The notes: generated by a model from the sequence alone, not told the origin. DNA of 64,000 nt from Symbiodinium natans (GCA_905221605.1 CAJNDS010002093.1:214501-278500), one strand, 5' to 3'. Numbered from the stretch's first letter, positions 31,105-40,644 are shown. A program made the numbers and translations.

Positions 31105-31270
31105 TCTAGGGTGTAGGGTTTGGGGTTTAGGGTTTCGGGTTTAGGGTCTAGGGTTTAGGGTTTAGGGTTTAGGGTTTAGGGTTTAGGGTTTAGGGTTTAG
31201 GGTTTAGGGTTTAGGGTTTAGGGTTTAGGGTTTGGGGTTTGGGGTTTGGGGTTTAGGGTTTGGGTTTAGG
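31105..31270 (+). repeat. TTTAGGG array upstream of the LINE
   Basis: TTTAGGG with TTTGGGG units. An island (31280-31370) follows that is open on both strands (plus MLVVYSELYTKKLLCAQVV; minus ELLGIKLRVDHEHLVRQPL), then short TTTAGGG repeats to 31396, which directly precede the LINE. Confidence 0.8.
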
Positions 31271-31413
31271 GTTATATTGAGGCACTTAAGGGGCTGTCGG
31301 ACCAGATGCTCGTGGTCTACTCGGAGCTTTATACCAAGAAGCTCCTCTGTGCCCAAGTTGTTGGGGGTTTAGGGGTTTAGGGTTTAGGGTTTAGGGCCGT
31401 TAAGTGCCCTTGC

Positions 31414-31720
31414 TGGCTCGAGTCCCTTGGTTACCTGAGACTGGCACGGGCCGCTGTAGTGAGCGGTGTTAACTGTGTTCGTCGATGGGCCTTGGGATAA
31501 TGCTTGCGCGTGAGTTTGTGTGGGCTCGAGTCCCAGGGTTACCTGAGACTTGCGCGGACCGCTGAAGTGAGCGGTGGAAACTGCGCTTGTCGATGGGCCT
31601 TGGGATGATGCATTCTAATCGTTGTGTTTAGGCTCCAGACCCGGGGTTACCTGAGATATGCACAGGCCGCTGTAGTGAGCGGTATAAACTGTGTCTATCA
31701 AAGGGCCTTGGGTTCATGCA
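31414..31720 (+). repeat. Three ~108-bp tandem monomers in the LINE 5' UTR
   Basis: Units start at about 31414, 31523 and 31631. Each contains GGCTCGAGTCCC-like, GGTTACCTGAGA, GGCCGCTGTAGTGAGCGGT, an AACTG(T/C)G block and GGGCCTTGGGAT. Tandem monomers upstream of a LINE ORF1 are known as promoter units in mammalian L1 lineages. A promoter role here is inferred from position only. Confidence 0.8.
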
Positions 31721-31732
31721 GGGGATTTCAAG

Positions 31733-31765
31733 TTTTTTTTTTTTTTCTTTTTCTTTTTTTTTCTC
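31733..31765 (+). promoter_or_regulatory. T-rich tract between monomers and ORF1
   Basis: An almost pure T run with a few C separates the monomers from the ORF1 leader. Function unknown; it could be a promoter element or a remnant. Confidence 0.3.
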
Positions 31766-31932
31766 TCGTGATTACGTCACAGATGTTGCTGGTGGAGCTT
31801 GTCATGATTTTGTAAGTTTTGTTGGATTATTTTTGACACGCCCAGATGCTCACCACAACAGTGTGGCCATTGACATCTGGCTTTGGAAGCACTTGGGTTT
31901 TTAGTTTTTCGCCTCTTGTTTCTCGCTAACCC

Positions 31933-33168
31933 ATGGATTCTGTTCTGGAGAGTATCATGCAAGCTTCTGCTAGCATGCTGCAAGACGCAGGAAGTGACAA
32001 AGAACGAGTGAAAGTCATTCTTACCACTGCTGCTGCGGACATCCTAGAACATTTGGGCCTTTCAGAGCCTGCTACCAATGTCATTGACTATGTGCGGGAC
32101 CTGAAGAAAGGTCTCCAGGTCGGGCGGATTCGCGCAGACTATGTGGTAAAGGCCGCGTGTGATGAGCTCAGGGCTCAATCCAAAAAGCGCAAGGCAGATA
32201 GCCTCTCACAGTCAACCTTGGATATCTTTCTGCGCTGCCAGAAGCCCCGTTGCGAAGAGCCTGCCGAGTCGACACTCCTCAGTGACACCAGCTCTTGGGA
32301 TGAGAGTTGCCCCAGTGCTCTGCCATGCGTAGAAGACAATATCGAGCAACTAGATGGTGAAGACGTTGGTGAGCACTATAGATCCAATGCAAAGAGCCTG
32401 TTGCTGAAAGTCCGCACATGTTTGCAGCAGGGTGACATTCACACTGCCCTTGCTTTGTTAGACAGCCTGTCTTCTCATGTGGGTTATGTTGGGGATGAGT
32501 TCATGGAATGTTTGCTGGTCACCATTTCTGACCACTCCTCTTGTTGTAAGCCAATGGCGCCCGCCTCAGAGCAAACCTGTTCTGAGCACACGAAGGGCCT
32601 CACGCAGCTCTTGATGGAGCGCCCAGCCCGGGAGAGGGAGTCTGTTGGAGCACGCCATGCCTGCGTAACTCCTAGCACATGTGCCAACTTGACCTCCCTA
32701 TATGGAATTCCGGAGCATGATTTGCTGACCAGCAGAAAGTGCATTGCATCCAACACTTCTGCGGTTGACCCCGCTAGGTGGAAACGGTTGCTAAAGCCCA
32801 CTGCAGCCGGTAGAACACCAAGCTTGCAGGAAATCCTTGGGCTGGCTGCCCGATTTCCCGAACCGCCAGCTAGACCTCTGTACTCCCATGTGTCTGAGGT
32901 CAAAAGATTGCTTGCGCAGGACGGTTTCACTACCATTGGAGTACTTATCAAGCCACAAGGACTCAGTGGATCGGTTGCGATTTACTTGAAGAGTGCCAAG
33001 GTCATCATACAAGGCAAGACTGTTGAGGCTAAGGCCGCTATGGAATCGCTCATCTCTAGGTGGACGGATCCTTGGCCTGTTGGAGGCCCGGCAGCAAAAC
33101 GGATTGGGGCTGCCTGGGCAAACATCCCATCGCCGCAGGAGGCCCGCAGTTTACAGTGCCTTGGGTGA
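31933..33168 (+). CDS. LINE ORF1 protein (411 aa)
   Basis: Intact frame from ATG in good context (AACCCATGG) to TGA. The N-terminal ~80 residues are helical. Residues 84-87 (KKRK) form a nuclear-localisation-like cluster. Residues 93-100 (QSTLDIFL) fit the PCNA-interacting PIP-box pattern Q-x-x-L-x-x-F-[FYL]. A Cys/Ser-rich middle follows. The C-terminal part (residues about 330-385, including VAIYLKSAKVIIQGK at 348-362) has the beta-strand pattern of TBP-like/RNase-HIII N-terminal-type nucleic-acid-binding folds; this is a weak resemblance by eye. ORF1 proteins of LINEs normally bind the element RNA. No standard L1 coiled-coil/RRM or gag zinc knuckles were seen. Confidence 0.75.
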   Translation: MDSVLESIMQASASMLQDAGSDKERVKVILTTAAADILEHLGLSEPATNVIDYVRDLKKGLQVGRIRADYVVKAACDELRAQSKKRKADSLSQSTLDIFLRCQKPRCEEPAESTLLSDTSSWDESCPSALPCVEDNIEQLDGEDVGEHYRSNAKSLLLKVRTCLQQGDIHTALALLDSLSSHVGYVGDEFMECLLVTISDHSSCCKPMAPASEQTCSEHTKGLTQLLMERPARERESVGARHACVTPSTCANLTSLYGIPEHDLLTSRKCIASNTSAVDPARWKRLLKPTAAGRTPSLQEILGLAARFPEPPARPLYSHVSEVKRLLAQDGFTTIGVLIKPQGLSGSVAIYLKSAKVIIQGKTVEAKAAMESLISRWTDPWPVGGPAAKRIGAAWANIPSPQEARSLQCLG

Positions 33169-33383
33169 GGCTGAAGAAAGTTCAGTTTCATGTTTGTGCT
33201 ATTGCATCGATGTATGCCTCTATGCGCCTCCGAGTGCGCGTAGCTCCAAATTTGTAATTGCCGTGCGCTGTGTGCTTGTATACAGTGACTTAACCGAGGG
33301 GACATGGACAGTATATCTGCCACAAAAGAAGTCCGATCGATCCTGTTGCTGTGGCTGTTGCGGCTTTCTTTTGTGGCTTTCTT

Positions 33384-34560
33384 TGGCTTGCTCGTGCGTG
33401 TGCTGTGTGTGGTGTGTTGTGCTTTGTGTCGTGCTCTGTGTGTGCGCGCTTGTGCGTGTGCTTGTGTGTGTGTGTGGGTGTGTGTGCGTGTTTGGGTGTG
33501 TGTGTGTGTGTGTCTTTGGGTGTGTGTGTGTGGGCGTGTGTGCGTGTGCGTGTGCGCGTGCGCGTGTGTTGGTGTGTGTGTGTCTGTGTGTGTCTGTGTG
33601 TCTGTGTGTGTGTGTGTGTGTCTGTGTGTGTGTGTGTGTGGTGTGTGTGCGTGTCGTGTGTCGTGTGCGTGCGCGCGTGTGTGCGTGGTGTGCGCGTGTG
33701 CTGCGTCGTTGCGCGCGTGTGGCGTGTGCGTGTGTGCGTGTGCTGGTGTGTGTGTGTGTGTGTTGTGTGGTGTGTGTGTGTGTGTGTGTGTGTCTGTGTG
33801 TCTGTGTGTCTGTGTGTCTGTGTGTCGGTGTGTCTGTGTGTCTGTGTGTCTGTGTGTCTGTGTGTCTGTGTGTCTGTGTGTCTGTGTGTCTGTGTGTCTG
33901 TGTGTCTGTGTGTGTGTGTGCGTGTGCGTGCGTGCGTGCGTGCGTGCGTGTGTGTGCGCGCGTGCGCGTGCGCGTGCGCGTGCGTGTGCGTGTGCGTGTG
34001 CGCGTGCGTGCTCGTTTGCGCTTCTGTGTGCGTTGGGCTGCGTGTCTGCGGCGTGCTGTGGGTTGTGGGCTGTGCTGCTGCGCCCTCTGTGTTGCGTTTT
34101 GCGCGTTGTGTGTTTTTTGTGGCGCGTCGTGCCTGTGGCGTTTTGTGTGTGGGGTTTTGTGTGCGGCGTGCTGCGGGCTGCGGCCTGTGCGCTTGTGTTG
34201 CGGGTCGTGTCTTGCGTGTGTTGCCTGTTGTGTGTTGCGTGCTTGCTGCCCTTGTTGCTTGTCGCGTGTTGCGCGCTGCGTGTTTGTTGCGTCCTGTGTG
34301 CTTGCGTTTTGCTTTTGTGCTGGGTGTCGTGCGCGGGTTGCTTTTGTTTTTTTTTTTTTGGCTTGTTGCGCGTCGTTTTTGGGCGTGCTGCGCTCCCCGG
34401 GTCGTGTGCTGCGTGTTGCTCGCTGTGTGTCGTGTGTGTGTGTGTGTGTGGGTGTGTGTGCGTGTGTGTCTGCGTGTGTTGTGTTTCTTTTTTCTCTTTC
34501 TTGTGGCTGCTTGCCTTGCGTTGCCTCGCTCGCCTGTGTTGTCTTGGCTCAGCCTCTTGC
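33384..34560 (+). repeat. TG-rich, A-poor region between LINE ORF1 and ORF2
   Basis: About 1.2 kb of TGTG, TGTC and TGCG repeats pass into a GTGCTGCGTG-type low-complexity sequence. The plus strand has almost no A, so all three forward frames stay open for 400-500 codons, giving Cys/Val-rich translations. These are artefacts. Pure TGTGTCTG repeats are densest at 33780-33915. Confidence 0.9.
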
Positions 34561-34602
34561 TGTTAGTGACTGACTCCGTGCGCTCTCACCTCTTTGCGCG
34601 GC

Positions 34603-37600
34603 ATGACAGACCAACTGTCTGAGCACATGTCCTGCATGGGTCGCAGGGCAGTAGAACATCGGCAGAAATACCCCGCTGCCCCAGTGGATCATGCAACTTT
34701 TGGCATCTTGCAGCATACCTGGACGAGGCTTGTCAAAGAAGGGGAGCGCCTCCTCAACTGGCCCGTCCCACTTAATGCGCGACACGGAAATGTGCTCTCT
34801 CTTGTTGATAAACTCCACAAAGTGATAGCCGCTGGCTTGGAGAGTGCTGCACAGGTGAGGTGTCTCATCCCACCGTGCTCTCCCAAGTCAGAGCTGCAGT
34901 GCCCAAACCTCAAAATTGGAGTAGGGAATCCTGGCAAAACTGGGTGCGTTAGTGTTGACGGTTCTTCTGTTATTTGGAGTAAGCTACTGGGGCGGCCATG
35001 GTCCGCCATCACAGCAATGGATAAGCTGGGCCTGCATATCCTAGGACTGCCAGCAGCCCGACTAAGGTCTGGCATAGCTCTGGCAGGTTGCCCAGGATGG
35101 AACCTCGAGTGCCGAGGGGGCCCGTCTTACTTCAGCTGCGCTGTCATTTGGAAGCAACATGGTCCGTTTCAATTTGAGCCCATCTCCGAAGTTGGTTCAG
35201 ATTGCCGTATTTGGCTGTCCATCTCAAGGTCTGGACTTGCCTTAGGCTACTGTGCGTTCATCGCCATGCCTACGCAGGCATCAACTGAACACGACACACG
35301 CTGGCTCCTAGAAATGGAAGGCCTCGATAGCGACATGTTGAAACTCGCATCGTCGTGGGACTCACCCAATCCCCCGCATTTTTTCATTGCAGGTGATTTC
35401 AACGTCCAACCGGCTGTTTTGAGTGGGCAGGCTGATCCTAAACCTAGGAGGGACCTTGCTCTTAGGTCCTTCTTGAATAAATGGTCGGTCTCGCTGCTCA
35501 ATCCTTCTGTAGCGGGCGCGAGACCCCGCCTGATTCGACTTCCAGTACGCAAGACTGAGGTCTCAATTCGAGAAGGGGACACTCACCACGCAGGAAACCC
35601 CCGTGCCATTGACCTTGTCTTGTGTTCCCGCCACACCCGTGCTGAGGTCATCGTACACAACAGCTTGCATTGCGCCTCGTCAGGTTGTTCCTGGGAAGTG
35701 TGCGCCGACTTCTGCATGAGCGACCATTTCTTGATTGAAATCACCGTCTCTGCTTCAGGGGATGTTGAAGATGTAAGCTCGGCGCAGCCTCAGCTCCCGC
35801 GCCAGTGGCACATGCCCAGGCGTTGGGCAAGCTCTCTGATTAGGATTGCGCCTGCAGTTCGAGAACTGTGCAGCTTGGTGAGGTCTGCTCGAGATTGCTT
35901 GGAGCTTGAGGCCAGGGATTGTAGGAGGGTCTCTGGCCTTGCTTTTAGGCGTTGGGTTTTGGACTGCTTTTGCTGGGTCCATTGCTTTTTTGCCTCGGTT
36001 GCGCGGGATGGATGGGTCCACCCTACTTGCTCCCCTGCAGTGCCCTGCCACACATCCTCCCGAGTCCATATGTCTTCTCACACAGATGATTCTGCGCGAA
36101 TTGTTGGTGAAGTTCAAAGCCTCCTCGCTGGAGGTAACCTCCCAGTGACCGTAGCCCAGAAGTGCTTTAAGTTCCTCCGGAAAAACAAGGTCCCTACACC
36201 GGTGTGCATGCGCAAGAATGGGGTGCTTCTCTCTCCCCTTGAGACACACAAGGAGTGGTGCAACAGACTGACATCACAGTGTTCTGGCCCTGTAATCCCC
36301 GATGCCAATGTACTTGCTAGCATGCGCCAGTCCGTAAGCTCCATGATGGGGCGAGCATGGAAGAAGTGCGGTCAGGGGCCTCTAGATAGGGACATTTCTG
36401 AGCCAGAGGTTCGTGCTGTTCTGTCGTCTTGGCAATCTTCAGCAGCAATGACGCCAGATTTAATTCCAAGGGCTGCGTTGCAAGCGGATCAAGAGGATTG
36501 GATTTGCCTAGTGTGGCTGCTGTGTCAGCTAGCAGGACCTGCCAGATGGGCTTTGCGCCCGTCTCTTTGGAGATGGTCGTGCTTAGGAACGGCTTTCAAG
36601 AAAGGCTCTGTGTCGGAATTCTCATCTTGGAGATTGCTCTTCGTCCGATCCCAAATGGGATTACTGCAGGAAGGTGTCTTGGCTCTGCAACTCAGACCTG
36701 CAATTTGGTCCCACCTCTTGGAAGGCCAGTCGGGGTACATCAGGTCCTCTGACGACCCAGTGTTTGCCTTAAGTGAGCTAAGACAACTAGCCGTTGCTTC
36801 CCAAAACCGCTGTGTGTTTGCACTCATGGGTGACTTTCAAAAGGCTTTTCCATCATGCTGGCGGGACGATATTATTCACTTAGCGGCCAAGTGCCCGCTT
36901 GTTTCTGGGGGCGTACTGCACCTCTTAGGAGATGTGTTGGCTTCTGATTTGGTTTCTGTTTTCTTCGGCGGGTTTTCGGTTCTTCCTGTTCTCGAAGGTC
37001 TGCCCGAAGGAGGTTGCTTGGGGCCCATTTTGTATCCCCTGATCCCAGACTCGCTGTCACAAATCATGGCTCGGGAGAAGTGCGGAGTTGCGATCCGCCC
37101 TGATCTGCCCGCAAATTGGAAATCCCATCGTTGGAGTGGGCAGGGGGTGCCCCAGCCTCACCTTGTAGCTTCATTACTCCACGATCTCAACACACGCAGG
37201 CACGTACCTGACAGCTCAGAGCTGCAAGCAGACCCAGACTTGGAGGCCTCTGCTGCTCGAGCCATTGATCTGAGGGACCAGAATCGCCTCTGCCTTCTCC
37301 TGCATGCAGATGACCCTGTTTTTCTAGCTTCATCTTGGGGAGAACTATGCAGAATGGTGCTCATGATTGAACGCTGGGCCCCTGCTCATGGAGCTCGTTT
37401 CCACATTTCGGATAATAAAACGCTTGTTTTTCGTTTAGGAGGTTTCGGACAGATGCAGCACATTTTCTTCCGCCCATCGCCGTCGGCCACTTGCGCGTCT
37501 CTTTCTCGAGGTTCTGGCCCACATAGATGGCTTGGCTGGATGTGGACTGAGGACGGCGGTGCTTTAGAAACCCTGCAGGCTCGGTTGCATGCTGCGTCTG

Positions 37601-38559
37601 GTGTTTTTTCCACGCTGGCGGGGCTTTGCTCGTCTAATGTCGTCCCCCTGCCCTTCGTCCTAAAGTTGTTTGAAGGGAAGGTGGATGCATGCATGAGGCC
37701 TGGTCGATGGCTTTTTGCTGTCCTGGCCACAGATGCTGCGCAGATACTCGATGATGCATACGCTCGTTGGGCTAGAATCCTGCTTGGTGTTCCAAGCTGG
37801 ATGCCGGCTCATGCTGTTTTTTGGGAATTAGGTTGGTCTCTTTCTGGGATGGCGCGAGCAGTTTTGGATGTTGCGATGAGACGCGCACGTATGCAATGCT
37901 GGGATTCAGATGACCTTTTTCGTAGAATTTTTGATGCAGCCTCACATTCAGCCACAGATGATACTTGGAGCTCAAAGAGCCTCCGACTCCTCAGAGAGTG
38001 GGGAATTCGTGACTTTTGCGAAGGCAACATGCACTTGGGGATCCGTGAATACAAGCGATATGTCAAACATGTTTTGGAGGCTAGATGCTTGGAGAAGCAC
38101 CAGTCCTGCATTCAGTCTTCTACATGTTTTTTGTCGTGGCGGGTCATTTATCCCAAGCTGGCCCCACACGACCTGCTTGCTTCAATCCTGAAGCAGCCAA
38201 TGTCGTGGAGCAGCTTGCTGGCTAGCAGAGCCTTGTGCCGTCTCAGGCTTAATCTTTTTCCTTTGGGGCATCGTCAGGGTTCTTTTTCTAAGGCCAGGGT
38301 TGTTAAGTGTATTGCTTGTGACAAATCTGTACAGGGGCCACTTGCCCATGTTCTCCTTTCTTGCGAAAGGTTTGCTGAGGCCCGTGGAGCTTTGGCATCA
38401 TGCGAATGCCCTGCAGAAGGATCCGTTTCCGGGATCTTGTGCCTGCAGCCTGGACAGGAGGGGTTTGAGGAGCTTCTGGCTCTCGCACGTGAGGTTCAAG
38501 ACTATGTGTTTGCATACTGGAGAGAAAGGTCTCGACCTCTCAGGATGCTGCTCCCATGA
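34603..38559 (+). CDS. LINE ORF2: endonuclease-reverse transcriptase (1318 aa)
   Basis: The ATG at 34603 is chosen as the first Met of the frame. The endonuclease domain (about residues 95-385) shows GDFN at 264-267 and SDH at 373-375, both standard AP-endonuclease-like motifs, with N in KIGVGNPGKTG upstream. The usual QE(T/A) catalytic glutamate site reads LGLPAARL here. The reverse transcriptase has QSGY (709-712), motif A GDFQKAF with Asp744, motif B GLPEGG (799-804) in place of the common GLPQGS, and motif C HADD (901-904) in place of YADD. The C-terminus has a Cys-His motif C-x2-C-x9-H-x4-C (Cys1236, 1239, His1249, Cys1254). No RNase H was recognised. The catalytic aspartates are intact, so target-primed reverse transcription is plausible. 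The missing Glu is discussed as a finding. Confidence 0.9.
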   Translation: MTDQLSEHMSCMGRRAVEHRQKYPAAPVDHATFGILQHTWTRLVKEGERLLNWPVPLNARHGNVLSLVDKLHKVIAAGLESAAQVRCLIPPCSPKSELQCPNLKIGVGNPGKTGCVSVDGSSVIWSKLLGRPWSAITAMDKLGLHILGLPAARLRSGIALAGCPGWNLECRGGPSYFSCAVIWKQHGPFQFEPISEVGSDCRIWLSISRSGLALGYCAFIAMPTQASTEHDTRWLLEMEGLDSDMLKLASSWDSPNPPHFFIAGDFNVQPAVLSGQADPKPRRDLALRSFLNKWSVSLLNPSVAGARPRLIRLPVRKTEVSIREGDTHHAGNPRAIDLVLCSRHTRAEVIVHNSLHCASSGCSWEVCADFCMSDHFLIEITVSASGDVEDVSSAQPQLPRQWHMPRRWASSLIRIAPAVRELCSLVRSARDCLELEARDCRRVSGLAFRRWVLDCFCWVHCFFASVARDGWVHPTCSPAVPCHTSSRVHMSSHTDDSARIVGEVQSLLAGGNLPVTVAQKCFKFLRKNKVPTPVCMRKNGVLLSPLETHKEWCNRLTSQCSGPVIPDANVLASMRQSVSSMMGRAWKKCGQGPLDRDISEPEVRAVLSSWQSSAAMTPDLIPRAALQADQEDWICLVWLLCQLAGPARWALRPSLWRWSCLGTAFKKGSVSEFSSWRLLFVRSQMGLLQEGVLALQLRPAIWSHLLEGQSGYIRSSDDPVFALSELRQLAVASQNRCVFALMGDFQKAFPSCWRDDIIHLAAKCPLVSGGVLHLLGDVLASDLVSVFFGGFSVLPVLEGLPEGGCLGPILYPLIPDSLSQIMAREKCGVAIRPDLPANWKSHRWSGQGVPQPHLVASLLHDLNTRRHVPDSSELQADPDLEASAARAIDLRDQNRLCLLLHADDPVFLASSWGELCRMVLMIERWAPAHGARFHISDNKTLVFRLGGFGQMQHIFFRPSPSATCASLSRGSGPHRWLGWMWTEDGGALETLQARLHAASGVFSTLAGLCSSNVVPLPFVLKLFEGKVDACMRPGRWLFAVLATDAAQILDDAYARWARILLGVPSWMPAHAVFWELGWSLSGMARAVLDVAMRRARMQCWDSDDLFRRIFDAASHSATDDTWSSKSLRLLREWGIRDFCEGNMHLGIREYKRYVKHVLEARCLEKHQSCIQSSTCFLSWRVIYPKLAPHDLLASILKQPMSWSSLLASRALCRLRLNLFPLGHRQGSFSKARVVKCIACDKSVQGPLAHVLLSCERFAEARGALASCECPAEGSVSGILCLQPGQEGFEELLALAREVQDYVFAYWRERSRPLRMLLP

Positions 38560-38696
38560 CTGCCCCGGCCAAAAGCGTGTGCTGTTAAGCCGGACTGTTG
38601 AGACACGGGGCCTGCTTTTGCACGCTTCCATCCAGCAGTTCGATAGGGGTATGTTTCTCCCACGGTGTGGGCCAGGGAAACCAGCGAAACCAGCGT

Positions 38697-38772
38697 TTAG
38701 GTTTAGGGTTTGGGGTTTAGGGTTCAGGGTTTAGGGTTTAGGGTTTAGGGTTTGGGGTTTAGGGTTTAGGGC
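38697..38772 (+). repeat. TTTAGGG array at the LINE 3' end
   Basis: TTTAGG, TTTAGGG and TTTGGGG units begin directly after the element and run to the next island. Confidence 0.85.
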
Positions 38773-38876
38773 TCGCCTCAGGGCAGAGGAGCTGAAGGTC
38801 AAAACTTGGACCCTAACTCCTACCATAACCCAAACCCTAAACCCTAAACCCTAAACCGTAAGCCCCAAAACACTAC

Positions 38877-39050
38877 ATGCTCTTTGCCCTGAATCCTTCT
38901 AGGTTTAGCGATCGGGAGATTCAGGAGGATCCAGGTCTGACGTTCCTGCGCACCCTGCACGCCCTCAACCTCCGTCAACCGTATCAAGCCGAAATCCTCA
39001 ACCCCTTCGACCCAAAACCATGTCCCCCAAACGCCCCCAACTTCAACCCT
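38877..39050. other. Coding-like island, strand uncertain
   Basis: The plus strand reads SRFSDREIQEDPGLTFLRTL and HALNLRQPYQAEILNPF. The minus strand, after GGTGCGCAG|G, reads ERQTWILLNLPIAKPRRIQG. Both look protein-like and no splice site decides. Flanked by CCCTAAA-like repeats. Confidence 0.3.
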
Positions 39051-39459
39051 AAACCCTAAACTCTAAACCCTAAACCCCACAAACGACCGACGCAAACCGC
39101 GCCCCAGAGCCCACGAATGCGCGGAGCGCGACAAGAAAGCCTTGCACCCCTCCAAAGGTGCTCTTGGGTTTAGGGTGTAGGGTTTAGGTTTTAGGGTTTA
39201 GGGTTTAGGGTTTGGGGTTTAGGGTTTAGGGTTTGGGGTTTGGGGTTTGGGGTTTAGGGTATCTCGCACCTCACAATGCTTTCTGGGCTCTGGCCTGCAA
39301 GCTTGTGACGCCCCAACCCCCAGAACCCCAAAATTCCATGGGAACTGAATTGGGAAACCGTCTATACCCTCTAAATCCCAAGGGCCCACACTTCAGAACC
39401 CTGTAAAGAAGGTAAAGGACCATGTGAAGGGACCATGCAACTTCCCTGAAAAAAGACAG

Positions 39460-39536
39460 CCCTAAACCCTAAACCCTAAACCTTAGTCCCTAAACCCTAA
39501 ACCCTAAACCCTAAACCCTAAACCCTAAACCCTAAA
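39460..39536 (+). repeat. CCCTAAA array
   Basis: About ten units with one CCTTAGT interruption. The following 39540-39700 has a short repeat GCGGGGTTGTATAGGATAAT(G/T)AAGGTTTCA occurring twice. Confidence 0.85.
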
Positions 39537-39764
39537 CGAACTAACGGAGGGACCCTGGTAAGAGACCTTCGGGGTAATGCAGGGGCTGCTTCGGTATATG
39601 GGGACGATATAAGGTGAACAGCGGGGTTGTATAGGATAATGAAGGTTTCAGCGGGGTTGTATAGGATAATTAAGGTTTCAGGGTCCCTTCTAGAAGTCCC
39701 TCCTCATCTCCCTTGAAAACCCCCACACCCCAAATCCCCAAAACCCTAGAACCCTGAAAGACCT

Positions 39765-39932
39765 AAACCCTAGAACCCTAAATCCTATTTATAACCCTAG
39801 AACCCTAAAACCCTAAAACCCTAAAGCCCTAAAACCCTAAAACCCTGAAACCCTAAAAACCCTAAAACCCTAAAAACCCTAAAAACCTAAAACACTAAAA
39901 CCCTAAAACCCTAAACCCTAAACCCTAAACCC
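39765..39932 (+). repeat. CCCTAAAA 8-mer array
   Basis: About fifteen CCCTAAAA units with slips to 9 and back to the 7-mer CCCTAAA at the right end. Confidence 0.85.
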
Positions 39933-40015
39933 TCCTGTATGGGCAGCTTGCTGCACTTCCAGGGCGGCAACTGGGCCTGGGCGGCGGGGCGGCCCTGGGT
40001 TTGTTTTTCAAGGGC

Positions 40016-40155
40016 TCTAGGGTTTAGGGTTTAGGGTTTAGGGTTTAGGGTTTAGGGTTTAGGGTTTAGGGTTTAGGGTTTACGGTTTAGGGTTTAGGGT
40101 TTAGGGTTTAGGGTTTAGGGTTTAGGGTTTAGGGTTTAGGGTTTAGGGTTTAGGG
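40016..40155 (+). repeat. TTTAGGG array
   Basis: Twenty units, one TTTACGG. Opposite orientation to the CCCTAAA arrays at 39.8 and 40.5 kb. Confidence 0.9.
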
Positions 40156-40481
40156 CTCTTACTGTAGAGCTTATGAGCTTATGTAGGGTTTATTTCGGGA
40201 ATAAAGAGGGTCTTTGGGGTTGATCGGGCTTATCGGGCTTAGCTGCGTATCCCTCACAGACACATAGAATTTAGGGTGTAGACTGCAGGGTTTGGGGCCA
40301 TGCTCGCAGTGTAGGTTGTCAGGGTCCTAAACTGAAAGCCCAGGCCCCAAACCCTAGATTAAAAACCTCAACCCTAAACCCCAAGCCCTATCAATTCCAG
40401 AAACTCTATCAACCCTGTGCACCCTACAAACCCCTAAACTCTTTTTAACCCTATAAAGCCTTTTAGCTCTTAAAAACTCTC

Positions 40482-40562
40482 GCCCTAAACCCTAAACCCT
40501 AAACCCTAAACCCTAAACCCTAAACCCTAAACCCTAAACCCTAAACCCTAAACCCTAAACCC
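40482..40562 (+). repeat. CCCTAAA array
   Basis: Eleven pure units next to the Lys-rich exon candidate. Confidence 0.9.
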
Positions 40563-40599
40563 GAGAGCCCTTGAAAAGAATCAAGGCCCAGGCTCCGAC

Positions 40600-40629
40600 C
40601 TTCGACTTGCCCTTGCCCTTTGCTTTGCC
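40600..40629 (-). CDS. Candidate Lys/Gly exon GKAKGKGKSK
   Basis: On the minus strand, GCATGTCAAG|GGC and TCGAAG|GTCGGAG delimit a 30-nt phase-0 segment GKAKGKGKSK. If not spliced there, the frame continues into VGAWALIL. It lies downstream of the 41.5 kb exon on the same strand. Basic, possibly a nuclear protein tail. Confidence 0.35.
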
Positions 40630-40644
40630 CTTGACATGCACGGG

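Larger units (their letters stand above)
31405..38696 (+). mobile_element. APE-type non-LTR retrotransposon (LINE) in telomere-like repeat
   Basis: A single element of about 7.3 kb is bounded by TTTAGGG-type repeats on both sides in the same orientation. In order it has three 108-bp 5' monomers, a T-rich leader, ORF1 (31933-33168), a 1.2-kb TG-rich middle, ORF2 (34603-38559) with AP-like endonuclease, reverse transcriptase and a C-terminal CCHC, and a 3' UTR of about 135 bp. No poly(A) tail is seen: the 3' end runs ACCAGCGAAACCAGCG straight into TTTAGG-TTTAGGG. Both ORFs are intact, so the copy is young. The exact 5' and 3' ends and any target duplication cannot be fixed because the target is repetitive. 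Confidence 0.85.

Noticed and set aside
32993-34622. Three overlapping plus-strand frames of 420-526 codons, Cys/Val-rich
   Set aside because: They all lie in the A-depleted TG-repeat spacer of the LINE; three simultaneous open frames show it is base composition.
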